Source of the DNA: an uncultured Alphaproteobacteria bacterium
Lineage (GTDB): Bacteria; Pseudomonadota; Alphaproteobacteria; Rhodobacterales; Rhodobacteraceae
DNA length: 64,000 nt
NCBI GenBank assembly: GCA_902584635.1
Contig: CACIAQ010000001.1
Coordinates: forward strand, 62,001 to 126,000
Direction of reading: 5' to 3'
The position numbers were made by a program, and so were the translations under genes. Position 1 is the first letter of the stretch. Each line of letters opens with the position of its first letter. Shown piece after piece: positions 9,451 through 19,649 of this stretch. The notes beneath the pieces are model-generated. The model was not told the DNA's origin and did no database searches. It saw only the letters and a program-made list of their open reading frames with translations.

Positions 9451-10482
9451 CTAAAACTTCAGTCCTTTTATATAATTTACTACTAATTCCACATTTTCTA
9501 CTTTGGCATCTGGCGTAATACCGTGACCAAGGTTAAAAATATAAGGGCGTTTTTTAAAATCTTGAGTAACTTTTTTCAGCTCTTGTATCAATATTTTCTT
9601 TTTCTGCGTTAGGAAAATGGGATCAAGGTTTCCCTGTATAATCTTATTTGGTTGTATCTCATTTGCTATCCATTTTCGATCTAAAAACTGATCGACAGCT
9701 AAAACATCAAAGCAGTCTTCATCACAAAAATTACTATATATTGTATTTACTGATCTTGGAAATACAATGAATGGTATTTTTGGAAATTGTTTCTTTATCT
9801 CTATAACTATTCTTTTAATTGGTCTTAATGAGTAACGCAAAACCATATCAGCGTTTAAAGCCCCGGCCCAACTATCAAAAATTTTTATGACGTCTGCACC
9901 CGCTTTTATTTGCATTATCAAATATTCTATCGTTGCCTCAGTTAATAGTTTTATAATTTTCTCAAAATCCCTATTATTTTCTATAAGAAATTTCTTTGCT
10001 GTTAAAGATCCTTGCTCTCCTTTTCCGTTAATTAAATATGTTGCAAGTGTCCAAGGAGCCCCAGCGAAACCTATTAAGGGAACGTTCGTCGGTAACTCTT
10101 TTTTGATCTTTCTCACAGTTTCATAAACAGGAAAAAGTTTTTCGTGTATAGCGTGTACATTATTAATTCTTTCTATATCTTTTTTTTCCTTCACAGGTTC
10201 TATTAAGGGACCCTGTCCCTCTACAAATCGAACGTTGACACCAAGCGCGTCTAAGATTAATAGAATGTCAGCAAACAAAATTGCGGCGTCAAAACCAAAT
10301 TTTTCAATAGGTTGTATAGTTACTTCGGTTGCCAAATCAGAATTGTAACATAGATTTAGGAAAGACCCAGCTCTTGCCCTTGTCTCTCTATAATCGCTTA
10401 AGTATCGGCCTGCTTGACGCATAAACCATACGGGTGGTCTTTCCACTTGAAGACCTTTCACGCAATCCAAGAATAAACTCAT
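9451..10482 (-). CDS. hemE: Uroporphyrinogen decarboxylase
   Basis: Converts uroporphyrinogen III to coproporphyrinogen III in haem synthesis. The family signature PPVWFMRQAGRYLSDYRE is at residues 15-32, and GFAGAPWTLATYLI follows around residue 136. I chose ATG 10482 (343 residues, normal length); the longer frame to 10524 would translate the TA repeat upstream. It is the leftmost-facing gene of the proposed origin gap, as in Caulobacter, whose origin adjoins hemE. Confidence 0.96.
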   Translation of the reverse strand: MSLFLDCVKGLQVERPPVWFMRQAGRYLSDYRETRARAGSFLNLCYNSDLATEVTIQPIEKFGFDAAILFADILLILDALGVNVRFVEGQGPLIEPVKEKKDIERINNVHAIHEKLFPVYETVRKIKKELPTNVPLIGFAGAPWTLATYLINGKGEQGSLTAKKFLIENNRDFEKIIKLLTEATIEYLIMQIKAGADVIKIFDSWAGALNADMVLRYSLRPIKRIVIEIKKQFPKIPFIVFPRSVNTIYSNFCDEDCFDVLAVDQFLDRKWIANEIQPNKIIQGNLDPIFLTQKKKILIQELKKVTQDFKKRPYIFNLGHGITPDAKVENVELVVNYIKGLKF

Positions 10483-10764
10483 AACATATATATATATATA
10501 TAGTTGTTCTTTGTAGATATACAAAAAATTGGGGATACTTCAAATTTTTCATAATTATTAACAATGTTATTTTTTTATTAAATGGCTAAAGCATTAAAAA
10601 GATTAGATATTTTGTTATTTAATAACAGACGAAATTTAAATTGTTAAATTTATTGGGTGTGGGTTGGTTTGTTAAGAAAAAAACAATAGTTTTTAACGAA
10701 AAGTAACTTATTATATGTTTGTAAAAAATAACCAACATAAATCCATTTTTATCAACAGCCTAAT
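10483..10764. other. Candidate chromosomal replication origin (oriC)
   Basis: A 282-base AT-rich gap between divergent hemE and aroE. It holds TTATTAACA (10555-10563) and TTATCAACA (10749-10757), each one mismatch from the DnaA box TTATNCACA; a 7-base inverted repeat TGTTATT-T-AATAACA (10613-10627); and a TTAA-N7-TAAC element that resembles a CtrA site. Known context: the Caulobacter origin is beside hemE, and parS/parAB lie 4-8 kb away here. Leading-strand gene orientation flips at this gap. No perfect DnaA box was seen, so this is a context-led call. Confidence 0.55.
10486..10502. repeat. AT dinucleotide repeat before hemE
   Basis: A 17-base uninterrupted alternating AT run sits three bases upstream of the hemE ATG, in the position of the ribosome-binding site. 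No Shine-Dalgarno sequence is visible. Such tracts can change length by slippage and may alter hemE translation, but this is speculation. Confidence 0.8.
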
Positions 10765-11610
10765 ATGGACAAGCACACAACTGAAAACAATCTATACCTG
10801 GCAGGAGTTATAGGACATCCAATATCACATAGTAAATCACCAAAATTACATAATTATTGGTTGTCAAAATACAAAATAAATGGTTTTTATATACCTTTTT
10901 CTGTTACCACAGAGAAACTTCAAAGCTCTATAAACAGCTTGATGGACCTAGGCTTTAATGGAGTTAACGTAACAATACCACACAAAACTAACGTTCTATC
11001 TTTTGCAGACTCAATTACTGATAGAGCGGCATTAATTGGAGCTGCTAATACCTTATATTTCAGTAAAACTGGTAAAATTCATGCGGACAACACAGATGGT
11101 TATGGCTTTATTCAGAATATAGTTGATGTAATTCCAGATTTCGAATTTTATGATAAAACTGCTTTAATATATGGTGCAGGAGGATCTTCTAGAGCTATAG
11201 CGTCAGCGTTAATTTCAAATGGTATTAAAGAAGTGGGAATAACAAATAGAACTCGTGCAAAAGCTCAAATAATATCGGAAAACTTGGGAGCTAAGGTAAT
11301 AGTGGTTGACTGGAGATCAGCGCCTGAGATGATAACAAATGCTGATATAATCATTAATGCAACATCTATGGGAATGGTTGGCCAACCAGACTTCTCACAA
11401 CCAATATCTAGAGCAAAAAAAACAGCATTAGTGGTAGACATTGTATACAATCCAATGATTACTGAACTTTTAAAAGAAGCTGAAAGCCTTAAATTAAAAA
11501 CGGTAGGAGGAATAGGAATGTTAATTAATCAGGCGGTTCCAGCTTTTGAACATTGGTTTCAAAAAACCCCCATAATAGACGAAGAAATAAGAAGGTTTAT
11601 AATTGAGTAA
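10765..11610 (+). CDS. aroE: Shikimate dehydrogenase
   Basis: NADPH-dependent reduction of 3-dehydroshikimate to shikimate in the aromatic amino acid pathway. Motifs: GHPISHSKSPKLHN at about residues 17-30 (shikimate binding), GVNVTIPHK with the catalytic lysine near 76, and YGAGGSSRAIASAL for NADP near 132. It runs rightward from the proposed origin and overlaps coaE. Confidence 0.96.
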   Translation: MDKHTTENNLYLAGVIGHPISHSKSPKLHNYWLSKYKINGFYIPFSVTTEKLQSSINSLMDLGFNGVNVTIPHKTNVLSFADSITDRAALIGAANTLYFSKTGKIHADNTDGYGFIQNIVDVIPDFEFYDKTALIYGAGGSSRAIASALISNGIKEVGITNRTRAKAQIISENLGAKVIVVDWRSAPEMITNADIIINATSMGMVGQPDFSQPISRAKKTALVVDIVYNPMITELLKEAESLKLKTVGGIGMLINQAVPAFEHWFQKTPIIDEEIRRFIIE

Positions 11611-12208
11611 AAATCCCAGATTTGTTCTTGGATTGACTGGCTCTATTGCTATGGGTAAAACCACTGTATCAAATATGTTTCGAGATCTTGGTGTACCTGT
11701 TTGGTGTGCAGATAACGCTGTAAAAGAATTATACCAAAAGAATGGCACTGCTACAAACATAATATCTAAAGCCTTTCCCGATGTTGTAACAGAAAATGGA
11801 GTTGATAGAGGCAAGTTAAGAAATTTAATTCACACAGACAACCGTATTCTGAAAAACATAGAAGCGATAGTTCATCCTTTATTACAAAATTCGAAGAAAA
11901 ACTTTTTAGAGACTAACAAACACCACCCTTTAGTGATTTATGATATACCTCTTCTATTTGAAAAAGAGTTAGAAAATGAATTTGATTCTGTATTGGTGGT
12001 TACTGCTTCGAACATTACTCAAAAAAATAGAGTGCTTGGCAGGAAAAACATGAAAAATAAAGATTTTCAGCTTATAAAAAGGAATCAGTTAGGTGAAAAA
12101 GAAAAAATAAAACGCGCAGATTTTTTAATTAATACTGATAGGAGTTTAAAGGAGACTAGGCAGGATGTTGTAAAAATACACAAAACAATAAATCAGTTGT
12201 TAAAATGA
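11603..12208 (+). CDS. coaE: Dephospho-CoA kinase
   Basis: Last step of CoA synthesis, phosphorylating dephospho-CoA. The P-loop GLTGSIAMGKTTVSNMF is at residues 9-25 and IVHPLLQ marks the CoA-binding helix. The start is a TTG at 11603, inside the aroE stop region, with AAGG seven bases upstream. 201 residues is the normal size. dnaQ begins one base after its stop. Confidence 0.95.
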   Translation: MSKNPRFVLGLTGSIAMGKTTVSNMFRDLGVPVWCADNAVKELYQKNGTATNIISKAFPDVVTENGVDRGKLRNLIHTDNRILKNIEAIVHPLLQNSKKNFLETNKHHPLVIYDIPLLFEKELENEFDSVLVVTASNITQKNRVLGRKNMKNKDFQLIKRNQLGEKEKIKRADFLINTDRSLKETRQDVVKIHKTINQLLK

Positions 12209-12209
12209 A

Positions 12210-12935
12210 ATGAGAGAGGTTGTTTTAGATACGGAAACAACTGGGCTAAACCCTGATAAGGGAGATAGATTAGTTGAGATTGGGGCTATAGAGCTTATAA
12301 ACCATATACCTTCAGGAAATACATTCCACACTTATTTGAACCCAATGATAGAAGGTGAAATGCCAGAAGAGGCCTTTAAGGTGCATGGATTGTCTATGGA
12401 TTTCTTATCAGATAAACCACTGTTTTCCGAAATAATAAAGAACTTTGTTAATTTTGTCGGTGAGTCAAACCTAATCATACATAATGCAAAATTCGACATT
12501 GGCTTTATAAATTATGAAATACAGAGGCTTGAGAATTACAATAATGACGTATATGACAGCTTACCGTATAAGGAAATAAGATATCAAAATGTAGTTGATA
12601 CCTTAGAGATTGCCAAGAAATTGTACCCCGGTAAATCGGTTTCACTAGATTCTCTATGCATTAAGTTTGGAATTAATAATAAAAGACAAGGAAATCATGG
12701 AGCGCTTGTTGATAGCGAAATACTCTCTGAAGTGTATTTAGAGTTGGCAGGAGGCAAACAACCAGGGTTTAAATTCTCTCAGCTTGAATTTGAAGCTGTT
12801 GAAACTCGTATAAAACCATTAGAAAAAAAAATTTTTATTAGAAAAAGTCCTTTAAAAGAAAATAGGTTGTCTCAAAAAGAAACAAGTCTTCATAAGAAAT
12901 TCATTTTTGAAATGAAAAAAAACTATTGGTACTAG
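12210..12935 (+). CDS. dnaQ: DNA polymerase III epsilon subunit (proofreading exonuclease)
   Basis: 3'-5' exonuclease of the replicative polymerase. The three DEDDh motifs are present: VLDTETTGLNP (Exo I, residues 5-15), IIHNAKFDIGFI (Exo II, about 90) and HGALVDSEIL (Exo III, about 160). The C-terminal tail after residue 190 carries the putative alpha-subunit binding region. It ends convergently with secB, overlapping by four bases. Confidence 0.96.
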   Translation: MREVVLDTETTGLNPDKGDRLVEIGAIELINHIPSGNTFHTYLNPMIEGEMPEEAFKVHGLSMDFLSDKPLFSEIIKNFVNFVGESNLIIHNAKFDIGFINYEIQRLENYNNDVYDSLPYKEIRYQNVVDTLEIAKKLYPGKSVSLDSLCIKFGINNKRQGNHGALVDSEILSEVYLELAGGKQPGFKFSQLEFEAVETRIKPLEKKIFIRKSPLKENRLSQKETSLHKKFIFEMKKNYWY

Positions 12936-13411
12936 TTTTTGTTATTGGATTTATATAAGTCAAAAAAGTTAATGTTTTTTATGTCAATGTTGGGCATACC
13001 ACTCTCTATCATTGTCTGAGAAATTATTCTTCTTATATATGGAAATAGCATCCTCGGGCATTCTATTTGTATTTGTTTCTTAAGAATATCTTCGATTACA
13101 TTCGGAAACTTGAATAAACCGCAGTAAGTCATTTCTAATATAAAAGCTGTCTTTTCATTAATTTTTGCTTCTAAATTTACACTTAGCGAAACTAATACTG
13201 AATTATTCTCTCGTTTCTCGTTTTCAACCTCTATATTAAGGGAAAAGTCTGTTTTCCCTTTGAAATCTTCTTCTGTGAAGAAAACATAGTCTTCTTTTTT
13301 TTCAAAGGAGAAATCTTTTACGAACTGGGACTGTATTTCTATTTCATGGTTAAATAGTAAATTTTCAACGTAGTATTTGTCCTCATCGGAATTTATTTGT
13401 TTTGAAGCCAT
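12932..13411 (-). CDS. secB: Protein-export chaperone SecB
   Basis: Tetrameric cytoplasmic chaperone that keeps preproteins unfolded for SecA. The core segments LEMTYCGLFKF and IECPRMLFPYIRRIIS are clear. Length of 159 residues fits. The tail after residue 145 is longer in asparagine and lysine than in most relatives. secB diverges from tim44, and the 138-base gap (13412-13549) presumably holds both promoters; I could not pick out a convincing pair. Confidence 0.95.
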   Translation of the reverse strand: MASKQINSDEDKYYVENLLFNHEIEIQSQFVKDFSFEKKEDYVFFTEEDFKGKTDFSLNIEVENEKRENNSVLVSLSVNLEAKINEKTAFILEMTYCGLFKFPNVIEDILKKQIQIECPRMLFPYIRRIISQTMIESGMPNIDIKNINFFDLYKSNNKN

Positions 13412-13549
13412 AAATTTTTAACTTTTCTTTATCGTGAGGGACTATATACTCCATCTTACAGGTGGACACAATAAAATTAAATCTTATATGTTCCTTATAG
13501 AGTGTATCTCTTCGACAAAGAGACAGAAACAAGAATTGGACCGGTGAAT

Positions 13550-14206
13550 ATGTTACAAATATTTATATTAGCAGCTGTTGCAATATTCCTTTTTTGGCGT
13601 TTGAGAGCAGTCCTTGGTTCTAGAGATGGTTTTGAAAAGACGCTCAATGACATCAAAGATTCCTCCAATGATGTTGGTAATGCACCTCTTGTAGTAGATC
13701 AAAAGATTGAAAATATTACTGATGATGACATTTTTGATTATGTAGAGGAAAATAGCAAAAGCGCAAAGGTTTTCAAAAAGATTAAAGAGTTTGACCCTGA
13801 TTTCAGTGTAAACAAATTTGTATCAGGTGCAAAAATGGCTTACGAGATAATCCTGATGGCTTTTGAAAATGGTGACCTGGAAAAACTAAAAAACCTCCTG
13901 GAAAAGAAAGTATTAACAAGTTTTAAGTCTGTTATAGATAAGAGGAAAAAAGATGGGTTTATAGTAGATGCAAAGTTCATAGGGATGAGGGATATAAGAA
14001 TAGTTGATGCTACCTTCAGTGAAAAAACAAAAATTGCTGACGTCACGCTACTATTTAAATCAGAAATAACGACTGTAGTTAAGGATAATAAAGGAACAAT
14101 TGTTGAAGGTCATCCAGATGAGATAAAAAAACAAAAAGATACTTGGGTCTTTACCAAAAACCTTTCTGAAAAAACACCAATTTGGCTATTAAAATCTACT
14201 CTATGA
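13550..14206 (+). CDS. Tim44/TimA family membrane-associated lipoprotein-like protein
   Basis: Bacterial relative of mitochondrial Tim44, the matrix motor anchor; its role in bacteria is unsettled. One N-terminal membrane segment (residues 3-15, followed by WRLRAVLGSRDGFEK) leads to a Tim44-like domain from about residue 75 to the end. The ATG at 13550 gives 218 residues, the usual size, and puts the membrane segment at the terminus; a longer frame from 13502 adds a charged stretch without family support. It overlaps smr by ATGA. Confidence 0.9.
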   Translation: MLQIFILAAVAIFLFWRLRAVLGSRDGFEKTLNDIKDSSNDVGNAPLVVDQKIENITDDDIFDYVEENSKSAKVFKKIKEFDPDFSVNKFVSGAKMAYEIILMAFENGDLEKLKNLLEKKVLTSFKSVIDKRKKDGFIVDAKFIGMRDIRIVDATFSEKTKIADVTLLFKSEITTVVKDNKGTIVEGHPDEIKKQKDTWVFTKNLSEKTPIWLLKSTL

Positions 14207-14782
14207 AAAAAGAAAGAGAAAAAAACAGAGACCATATTTTATGGGAAGATTTTGTTTTAAAGAACAATATTAAAAAAAAAAAGCTATAATCGTAGTAGCA
14301 TAGAGTTAAAATTTCAAAAAAATAAAATTCCTACAACAAGAGAAGTAGATATAGTCCCAGCTTATCCAGATGGAAAGGAAAAAGCTGCTGTAAAAAATAA
14401 AAACGCAAAGAGTTTTGTTGAACTGACTTCACCCAGATTCGATATTGATATAGAGAAGAATAAACTTAGACGAATAAAAAGTGGGAAGATAAGTATTGAA
14501 AGAAAAATAGACCTTCATGGTCTTTCCCTTAAAGAATCCGAAATGAAGTTAAAGCTTTTCGTGGGTGATAGCTTCCGACATAAAAAGCGGTTCTTACTGG
14601 TAATAACTGGGAAGGGCAGAAATTCTAAACCAAACATCCATGGAGAAATAAAAACAATAAACAGTGAGATTACGAGATGGCTTTCAGATCATTTTTACCG
14701 TGATAAAGTCCAATATATTTCAAAAGCACTAAATAAGCATGGAGGGACTGGAGCTTACTATTTTTTCCTTAAAAAATTATAG
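14203..14782 (+). pseudogene. Smr-domain protein split by a frameshift in an A11 run
   Basis: Small MutS-related (Smr) domain protein, a putative RNA/DNA nuclease. ATG 14203 overlaps the tim44 stop and reads 28 codons to TAA 14287, passing through eleven A residues (14272-14282). Removing one A joins it to the next frame, which runs open to 14782 and carries KIDLHGLSLKESE and the HGGTGAYYFFLKK end typical of Smr. The downstream frame has stayed free of stops for 165 codons, so slippage rescue or a homopolymer sequencing error is as likely as true decay. Confidence 0.8.
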
Positions 14783-16087
14783 AACATACTTTCTTAAATC
14801 AGATTTTTTGGATAAGCTACCGACGTGTTCCTCGACAAGTTCTTCATTTATCACCATTGTTTTCCCCTTTAAATCCGGAGCATTGAAGCTAATGTTTTCA
14901 AGTACCTTCTCTAAAATTGTATGTAGTCTTCTTGCGCCAATATTTTCTACATTAAAATTAACTTCCTCAGCTAACGAACATATCTTCTCAATACCATCAT
15001 CACTAAAAACGAGCTTAACGCCCTCGGTCTCGATTAATGCAATATATTGTTTCGTGAGACTGTTATCGGTATCGGTTAATATTTTTTTAAAATGCTCTTT
15101 TTTTAATGGATTTAATTGTACTCTTATAGGAAGACGGCCTTGTAACTCAGGAAGAAGATCAGATGGTTTTGATAAATGGAAGGCTCCTGAGCAAATAAAA
15201 AGAATTTGGTCAGTTTTGATTGGACCGTATTTCGTGGTTACATTAGTGCCCTCAATCAATGGTAACAAGTCTCGTTGAACCCCTTCTCTACTCACTTCAG
15301 CAGATTTAGATGTAGAGCTAGTACAAACCTTATCTATTTCATCTATGAATACTATACCAGTTTGCTCTACTCTTTTCTTAGCCTCATGTTGTATAATTTC
15401 ATTATCCAGAAGCTTTTCCATTTCCTGATCAATAAGTATTTTGTGGCTTTCTCTAACCTTTATTTTTTTCTTTTTCTTAACTGACCCAAACCCTTTACCA
15501 AAAATATCACTCAAGTTCATTACACTCATAGAGCCAGTAGCAGATCCAGGTAGATCTATACTAGGAAGAGAATTACTTTTCTCAAATACCTCTATTTCTA
15601 TTTCCTTGTCATCTAAAAGACCGTCTCTTAGTTTTTTCCTGAACGAATCCTTAGTTATTTCTCTAGCTTCTTCTCCAGCTATATATTTCAGCACAACATT
15701 TTCCGCTTCACTCTTCGCTCTTTCAAAAAAAGCCTCGTACATTTCTTTTTTCACCAAAATGATAGCGATTTCTAAGAGGTCTCTAATAATTTGTTCAACA
15801 TCTCTTCCAACGTAACCTACCTCAGTAAATTTTGTTGCTTCGACCTTTAAAAATGGAGCATTTGCTAATTTGGACAAGCGCCTGGAAATTTCTGTTTTTC
15901 CGACACCAGTAGGACCGATCATGAGCAAATTTTTCGGGTATATTTCATCCTTGATCTCATCGGTTAATTGTTGATGTCTCCAGCGGTTTCTCAAAGCAAT
16001 TGCAACAGCTTTTTTAGCCTCATCTTGGCCTATTATAAATCTATCCAGCTCATTTACTATCTGTTTTGGTGTTAAGTTTTCTAACAT
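14777..16087 (-). CDS. hslU: HslUV protease ATPase subunit
   Basis: AAA+ unfoldase that feeds substrates to HslV. Seen: N-terminal [16 protein letters not shown], Walker [15 protein letters not shown] (about 53), the I-domain insertion (about 110-230), Walker [12 protein letters not shown] and sensor GRLPIRVQL, and the C-terminal YVL tail that docks in HslV. Length of 436 residues is normal. It follows hslV with a one-base gap and ends overlapping smr. Confidence 0.97.
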   Translation of the reverse strand: MLENLTPKQIVNELDRFIIGQDEAKKAVAIALRNRWRHQQLTDEIKDEIYPKNLLMIGPTGVGKTEISRRLSKLANAPFLKVEATKFTEVGYVGRDVEQIIRDLLEIAIILVKKEMYEAFFERAKSEAENVVLKYIAGEEAREITKDSFRKKLRDGLLDDKEIEIEVFEKSNSLPSIDLPGSATGSMSVMNLSDIFGKGFGSVKKKKKIKVRESHKILIDQEMEKLLDNEIIQHEAKKRVEQTGIVFIDEIDKVCTSSTSKSAEVSREGVQRDLLPLIEGTNVTTKYGPIKTDQILFICSGAFHLSKPSDLLPELQGRLPIRVQLNPLKKEHFKKILTDTDNSLTKQYIALIETEGVKLVFSDDGIEKICSLAEEVNFNVENIGARRLHTILEKVLENISFNAPDLKGKTMVINEELVEEHVGSLSKKSDLRKYVL

Positions 16088-16088
16088 T

Positions 16089-16634
16089 TTATTTCGAGTT
16101 TAAAGTTAGGTATTTTACTTTATCATTGGTGTAAACACATATTTCTGAAGCAATGTTAATTGCCGTTACAGCAATTTCTTCTGCACTCTTCTTCCCATCG
16201 TATAATGCTCTAGCAGCAGCCAAGGCAAAATTTCCACCTGAACCGACAGATGCAATATGGTTTTCGGGTTCTAATACATCCCCAGATCCCGTTATTATTA
16301 AAAGGTCAATTCCATCAGAAACTATCATCATGGCCTCTAAATTCCGTAAATACTTGTCAGTTCTCCAATTCTTTGCTAGCTCTACAGATGCTTTTGATAA
16401 CTGACCAGGGTATTTTTCAAGCTTCTCTTCTAGTCTTTCTATAAGCGTAAAAGCGTCAGCAGTTGAACCCGCAAATCCAGCTATGACCTCATAATCTTCA
16501 TTTTTTATTGATCTAATCTTCTGTGCAGTACCTTTGATAATTGTATTACCCAAGCTTACTTGGCCGTCGCCTGCAATTGTCACACTTTGGTTCTTTCTGA
16601 CACCAACTATAGTTGTTCCATGCATATTATTCAT
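16089..16634 (-). CDS. hslV: HslUV protease proteolytic subunit
   Basis: Threonine protease of the HslUV complex. The N-terminal MHGTTIVGV exposes the catalytic threonine after processing; GDGQVSLG and [16 protein letters not shown] are also diagnostic. The ATG at 16634 gives 181 residues; the ATG at codon 4 gives a start closer to most relatives. It is transcribed after infB on the same strand (7-base gap) and before hslU. Confidence 0.97.
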   Translation of the reverse strand: MNNMHGTTIVGVRKNQSVTIAGDGQVSLGNTIIKGTAQKIRSIKNEDYEVIAGFAGSTADAFTLIERLEEKLEKYPGQLSKASVELAKNWRTDKYLRNLEAMMIVSDGIDLLIITGSGDVLEPENHIASVGSGGNFALAAARALYDGKKSAEEIAVTAINIASEICVYTNDKVKYLTLNSK

Positions 16635-16641
16635 AATTAAG

Positions 16642-19047
16642 TCAGTTCAATGTTCTCGCTACTTCCTGGGTAGTAAAAATTTCTATAACATCGTCTTTCC
16701 TTATATCTTCATATGCCTCAAAAGCCATTCCGCATTCCTGTCCAGACTGCACTTCTTTAACTTCATCTTTAAATCTTTTTAGTGTTTTTAGTTTCCCTGT
16801 ATGGATAACTACATCCTCCCTTAAAAGACGAACCCCAACATCCCTTTTGGCGTGCCCTTCTGTTACCAAGCAACCCGCTATCTTCCCAACCCCAGTTATT
16901 TTGAAAACCTCAAGTATTTTTGCATAACCAATGAATGTTTCTCTTATTTCTGGGGAAAGTAACCCTTCTGCTGCCTTGGTTATATCGTCTACAAGATCAT
17001 ATATTACAGAGTAATACCTTATATCAATTTTTTTCTGAGAAGCGCTTTCCCTTGCAGCTGTATTTGCTCTCACATTAAAGCCTATAATTATAGAATTAGA
17101 TGATAGTGCCAAGGTAATATCACTTTCTGTTATAGCTCCAACCCCTGAATGAACTACTCTTACCTCAACCTCCTCACTTTTTATTTTTTCCATAGCTTGG
17201 GCAATAGCCTCACCAGAACCCCTAACGTCGCTTTTAATAATTATTGGAAGAAAAGATAATTTCTCGTCTTCTTTAGCTTTAGCTAACAATTGATCAAGCG
17301 AAGAACCCATTCCTACGGTATTTTTTTTGTTTTTCAAGTTTTGTTCCCTGTATACTGAAATCTCTCTTGCCTTAGCTTCGCTTGGTAAAACGTTTAGTAT
17401 GTCTCCAGCTTCAGGAGTTCCGTTTAAACCCAAAACTTCTACGGGTGTGGAAGGTGTCGCAAAGTCGATTTTTTCTTTTTTATCGTTGAATAGCGCTCTT
17501 ACTTTACCCCATTGTTGACCTACAACAAAAATATCACCCTTTTTCAAAGTACCTTTTTGCACTAAAACTGTAGCTACAGGCCCACGCCCCATATCCAGTT
17601 TTGCTTCAACTACTGTTCCCTCTGCTGGCCTCTCTTCGTTGGATTTAAGCTCCAATAATTCAGCTTGTAGGGTTATGTTTTCAAGCAATTTTTCTAAGCC
17701 AGTACCATTTGTTGCGGATATCTCTGCCTCAAGAACATCTCCAGACATGCTCTCAACTATTATTCCATGTTGTAAAAGTTCCGTCCTTACCTTGGTCGGG
17801 TCAGATCCCTCTTTGTCTATTTTGTTTATTGCAACAATCATTGGAACTTTTGCCTCCTTAGCATGATTTATTGCTTCAATTGTCTGTGGCTTAACACTAT
17901 CATCCGCAGCAACAACCAAAACTACAATATCAGTAATTGTTGCTCCTCTCGACCTCATAGTGCTAAATGCTTCGTGGCCAGGGGTATCTAGAAATGTAAG
18001 CTTTTGGTTTTTACCTACGTTAATTTGATAGGCGCCTATGTGCTGAGTTATTCCTCCAGCTTCACTAGAAACAATATTTGTCTTTCTAAGTGAATCCAGC
18101 AATGTAGTCTTACCATGATCAACATGACCCATTATTGTAACAACGGGAGGTCTTGGAGATTTAACCTCCTCGTTATTATCATCAATATTTATTATAACGT
18201 CTTCGACGTCAGCATCAGAAACCCTTACGGGATGGTGACCAAACTCTTCAACTAATAAAGTAGCGGTATCTGTATCAATAGCTTGGTTTTTTGTAACCAT
18301 TATCCCGTTCGTCATGAGTTTTTTTACCAATTCGGCAGACCGTTCAGCCATTCTATTTGCTAGCTCTTGCACAGTAAGAGGAGTATCTGGTATTTGAACG
18401 TCTCTAATAATTTTTTCTCTTTCCAAAGAGCTTTCTAATAACTGACGTTTTTCTTTCTCCTGTCTTCTTCTAAGAGAAGCTATGGAACGTTGGCGACCTC
18501 CATCATCTCCTAAAGCTTGTGTAATGGTAATCTTGCCAGACCTTCTCTTGTTATCGTTTAACTTTGTTGATTTAAAATTTTGCTTCTCTCCAGCGTCTTT
18601 TGTCCTATTCTCATAAAAAGTTTTTTGACCAGTCTCATTTTTTGTTCTCTTTTTTAACCCAACTGATTCTGATTTTTCTAAATTTATATTTTCGGTATTT
18701 ACTACTTTATCTATAACCTCCATCGCATTTGTTTCTTTCTCTTGAGGTTTTCGACTTTCACTAGTCTGCTGTTCCTCCTGTAACTTTTTTTCCTCTGCTC
18801 TGGAAGCTTCAATGGCCTTTTTTTTCCTTAATATTTCGTCGTTTTCATTACTTTCAATTTTCGCAATTGAATTTTTGGGAATTTCTTCGACCACTGAACT
18901 TTTTTTTGATATTAGTAATTTCTTCTTTCTTGTTTCTACTACAACCGATTTTGATCTTCCGTGCGAAAAGCTTTGCCGAACTGTATTAGTTCCGCTTTTA
19001 AGTCCCAAAACTTTTGATTTACTTTCTCTGTTTTCACTATCGGTCAT
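16642..19047 (-). CDS. infB: Translation initiation factor IF-2
   Basis: GTPase that brings fMet-tRNA to the 30S subunit. Domains: a lysine/glutamate-rich N-terminal region (1-200), the IF2_N helix-rich part near 215-260, the G domain with [15 protein letters not shown] (about 304) and [15 protein letters not shown], then beta-barrel domains. ATG 19047 is chosen over an upstream GTG (19056) that has no binding site. 801 residues is normal. It is the last translation-factor gene of the rimP-nusA-ylxR-infB operon. Confidence 0.97.
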   Translation of the reverse strand: MTDSENRESKSKVLGLKSGTNTVRQSFSHGRSKSVVVETRKKKLLISKKSSVVEEIPKNSIAKIESNENDEILRKKKAIEASRAEEKKLQEEQQTSESRKPQEKETNAMEVIDKVVNTENINLEKSESVGLKKRTKNETGQKTFYENRTKDAGEKQNFKSTKLNDNKRRSGKITITQALGDDGGRQRSIASLRRRQEKEKRQLLESSLEREKIIRDVQIPDTPLTVQELANRMAERSAELVKKLMTNGIMVTKNQAIDTDTATLLVEEFGHHPVRVSDADVEDVIINIDDNNEEVKSPRPPVVTIMGHVDHGKTTLLDSLRKTNIVSSEAGGITQHIGAYQINVGKNQKLTFLDTPGHEAFSTMRSRGATITDIVVLVVAADDSVKPQTIEAINHAKEAKVPMIVAINKIDKEGSDPTKVRTELLQHGIIVESMSGDVLEAEISATNGTGLEKLLENITLQAELLELKSNEERPAEGTVVEAKLDMGRGPVATVLVQKGTLKKGDIFVVGQQWGKVRALFNDKKEKIDFATPSTPVEVLGLNGTPEAGDILNVLPSEAKAREISVYREQNLKNKKNTVGMGSSLDQLLAKAKEDEKLSFLPIIIKSDVRGSGEAIAQAMEKIKSEEVEVRVVHSGVGAITESDITLALSSNSIIIGFNVRANTAARESASQKKIDIRYYSVIYDLVDDITKAAEGLLSPEIRETFIGYAKILEVFKITGVGKIAGCLVTEGHAKRDVGVRLLREDVVIHTGKLKTLKRFKDEVKEVQSGQECGMAFEAYEDIRKDDVIEIFTTQEVARTLN

Positions 19048-19062
19048 TGCAATCACTATTAA

Positions 19063-19632
19063 TTAATGGTTTTCTATAAAACCTTTTAGTTTATTTAAGT
19101 CAATTTGAATAGTTTTTTTAAAATTTTTAGAAAAAATACCGATGTATTTGACTTTATGTTTTCCCGTGCTTGCTTCCAAATCTTTTTGATCAAACAAGTT
19201 TTCAAAGCAGGAAACGCTTTTATATGAAAAAACTGAGTCTTTGGGCAAGCTTTTTGCACCCTTAGCTGTAATTACCAAACAGTGTTTTCTATCTAATAGC
19301 TGAGCTTTTATTGCATCTATGCCTATAACCAAATTTCCTGCTTTTTTTGTCAATGACACACTGTTAAGGATTTTCTTTTTAAGTATTCTTTCAACCAGAA
19401 TACTAAAATTTGAAGTCAAAAGATCTGGAATACCAAAGTATGTTTTCAACTCATCTTTTTTTAAAATATCAGCTATAATAGACTTACTGGCTGGAAGCCA
19501 AACAGATCTTCCAGGCAGGTCATTGTATAGATCTGGGATCAATACATTGCCAGGAGACAATGAAATCTTTATGAACTCATCTTCGTTAAGATCATCTCTA
19601 TCCAAGAAATTTTTTTTATCAAATACCAGCAA
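19063..19632 (-). CDS. YlxR/DUF448 fused to a YlxQ-like L7Ae domain, RNA-binding protein
   Basis: Small RNA-binding protein of the nusA-infB operon. The N-terminal half is YlxR-like (ISLSPGNVLIPDLYNDLPGR, residues 27-46), and the C-terminal half (about 92-175, SLTKKAGNLVIGIDAIKAQL) resembles the L7Ae/L30e fold of YlxQ. This fusion is usual in alphaproteobacteria. Oddity: the conserved cysteine of the YlxR N-terminal loop aligns with Asn8, and the N-terminus is short. The start is a TTG at 19632, 17 bases after nusA. Confidence 0.82.
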   Translation of the reverse strand: MLVFDKKNFLDRDDLNEDEFIKISLSPGNVLIPDLYNDLPGRSVWLPASKSIIADILKKDELKTYFGIPDLLTSNFSILVERILKKKILNSVSLTKKAGNLVIGIDAIKAQLLDRKHCLVITAKGAKSLPKDSVFSYKSVSCFENLFDQKDLEASTGKHKVKYIGIFSKNFKKTIQIDLNKLKGFIENH

Positions 19633-19649
19633 TATTCTTTAGTTTGTTC

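Noticed and set aside
10483..10764. A small gene or RNA gene in the hemE/aroE gap
   Set aside because: All frames are short and AT-driven, and no tRNA-like fold or terminator was seen; the origin explanation fits better.
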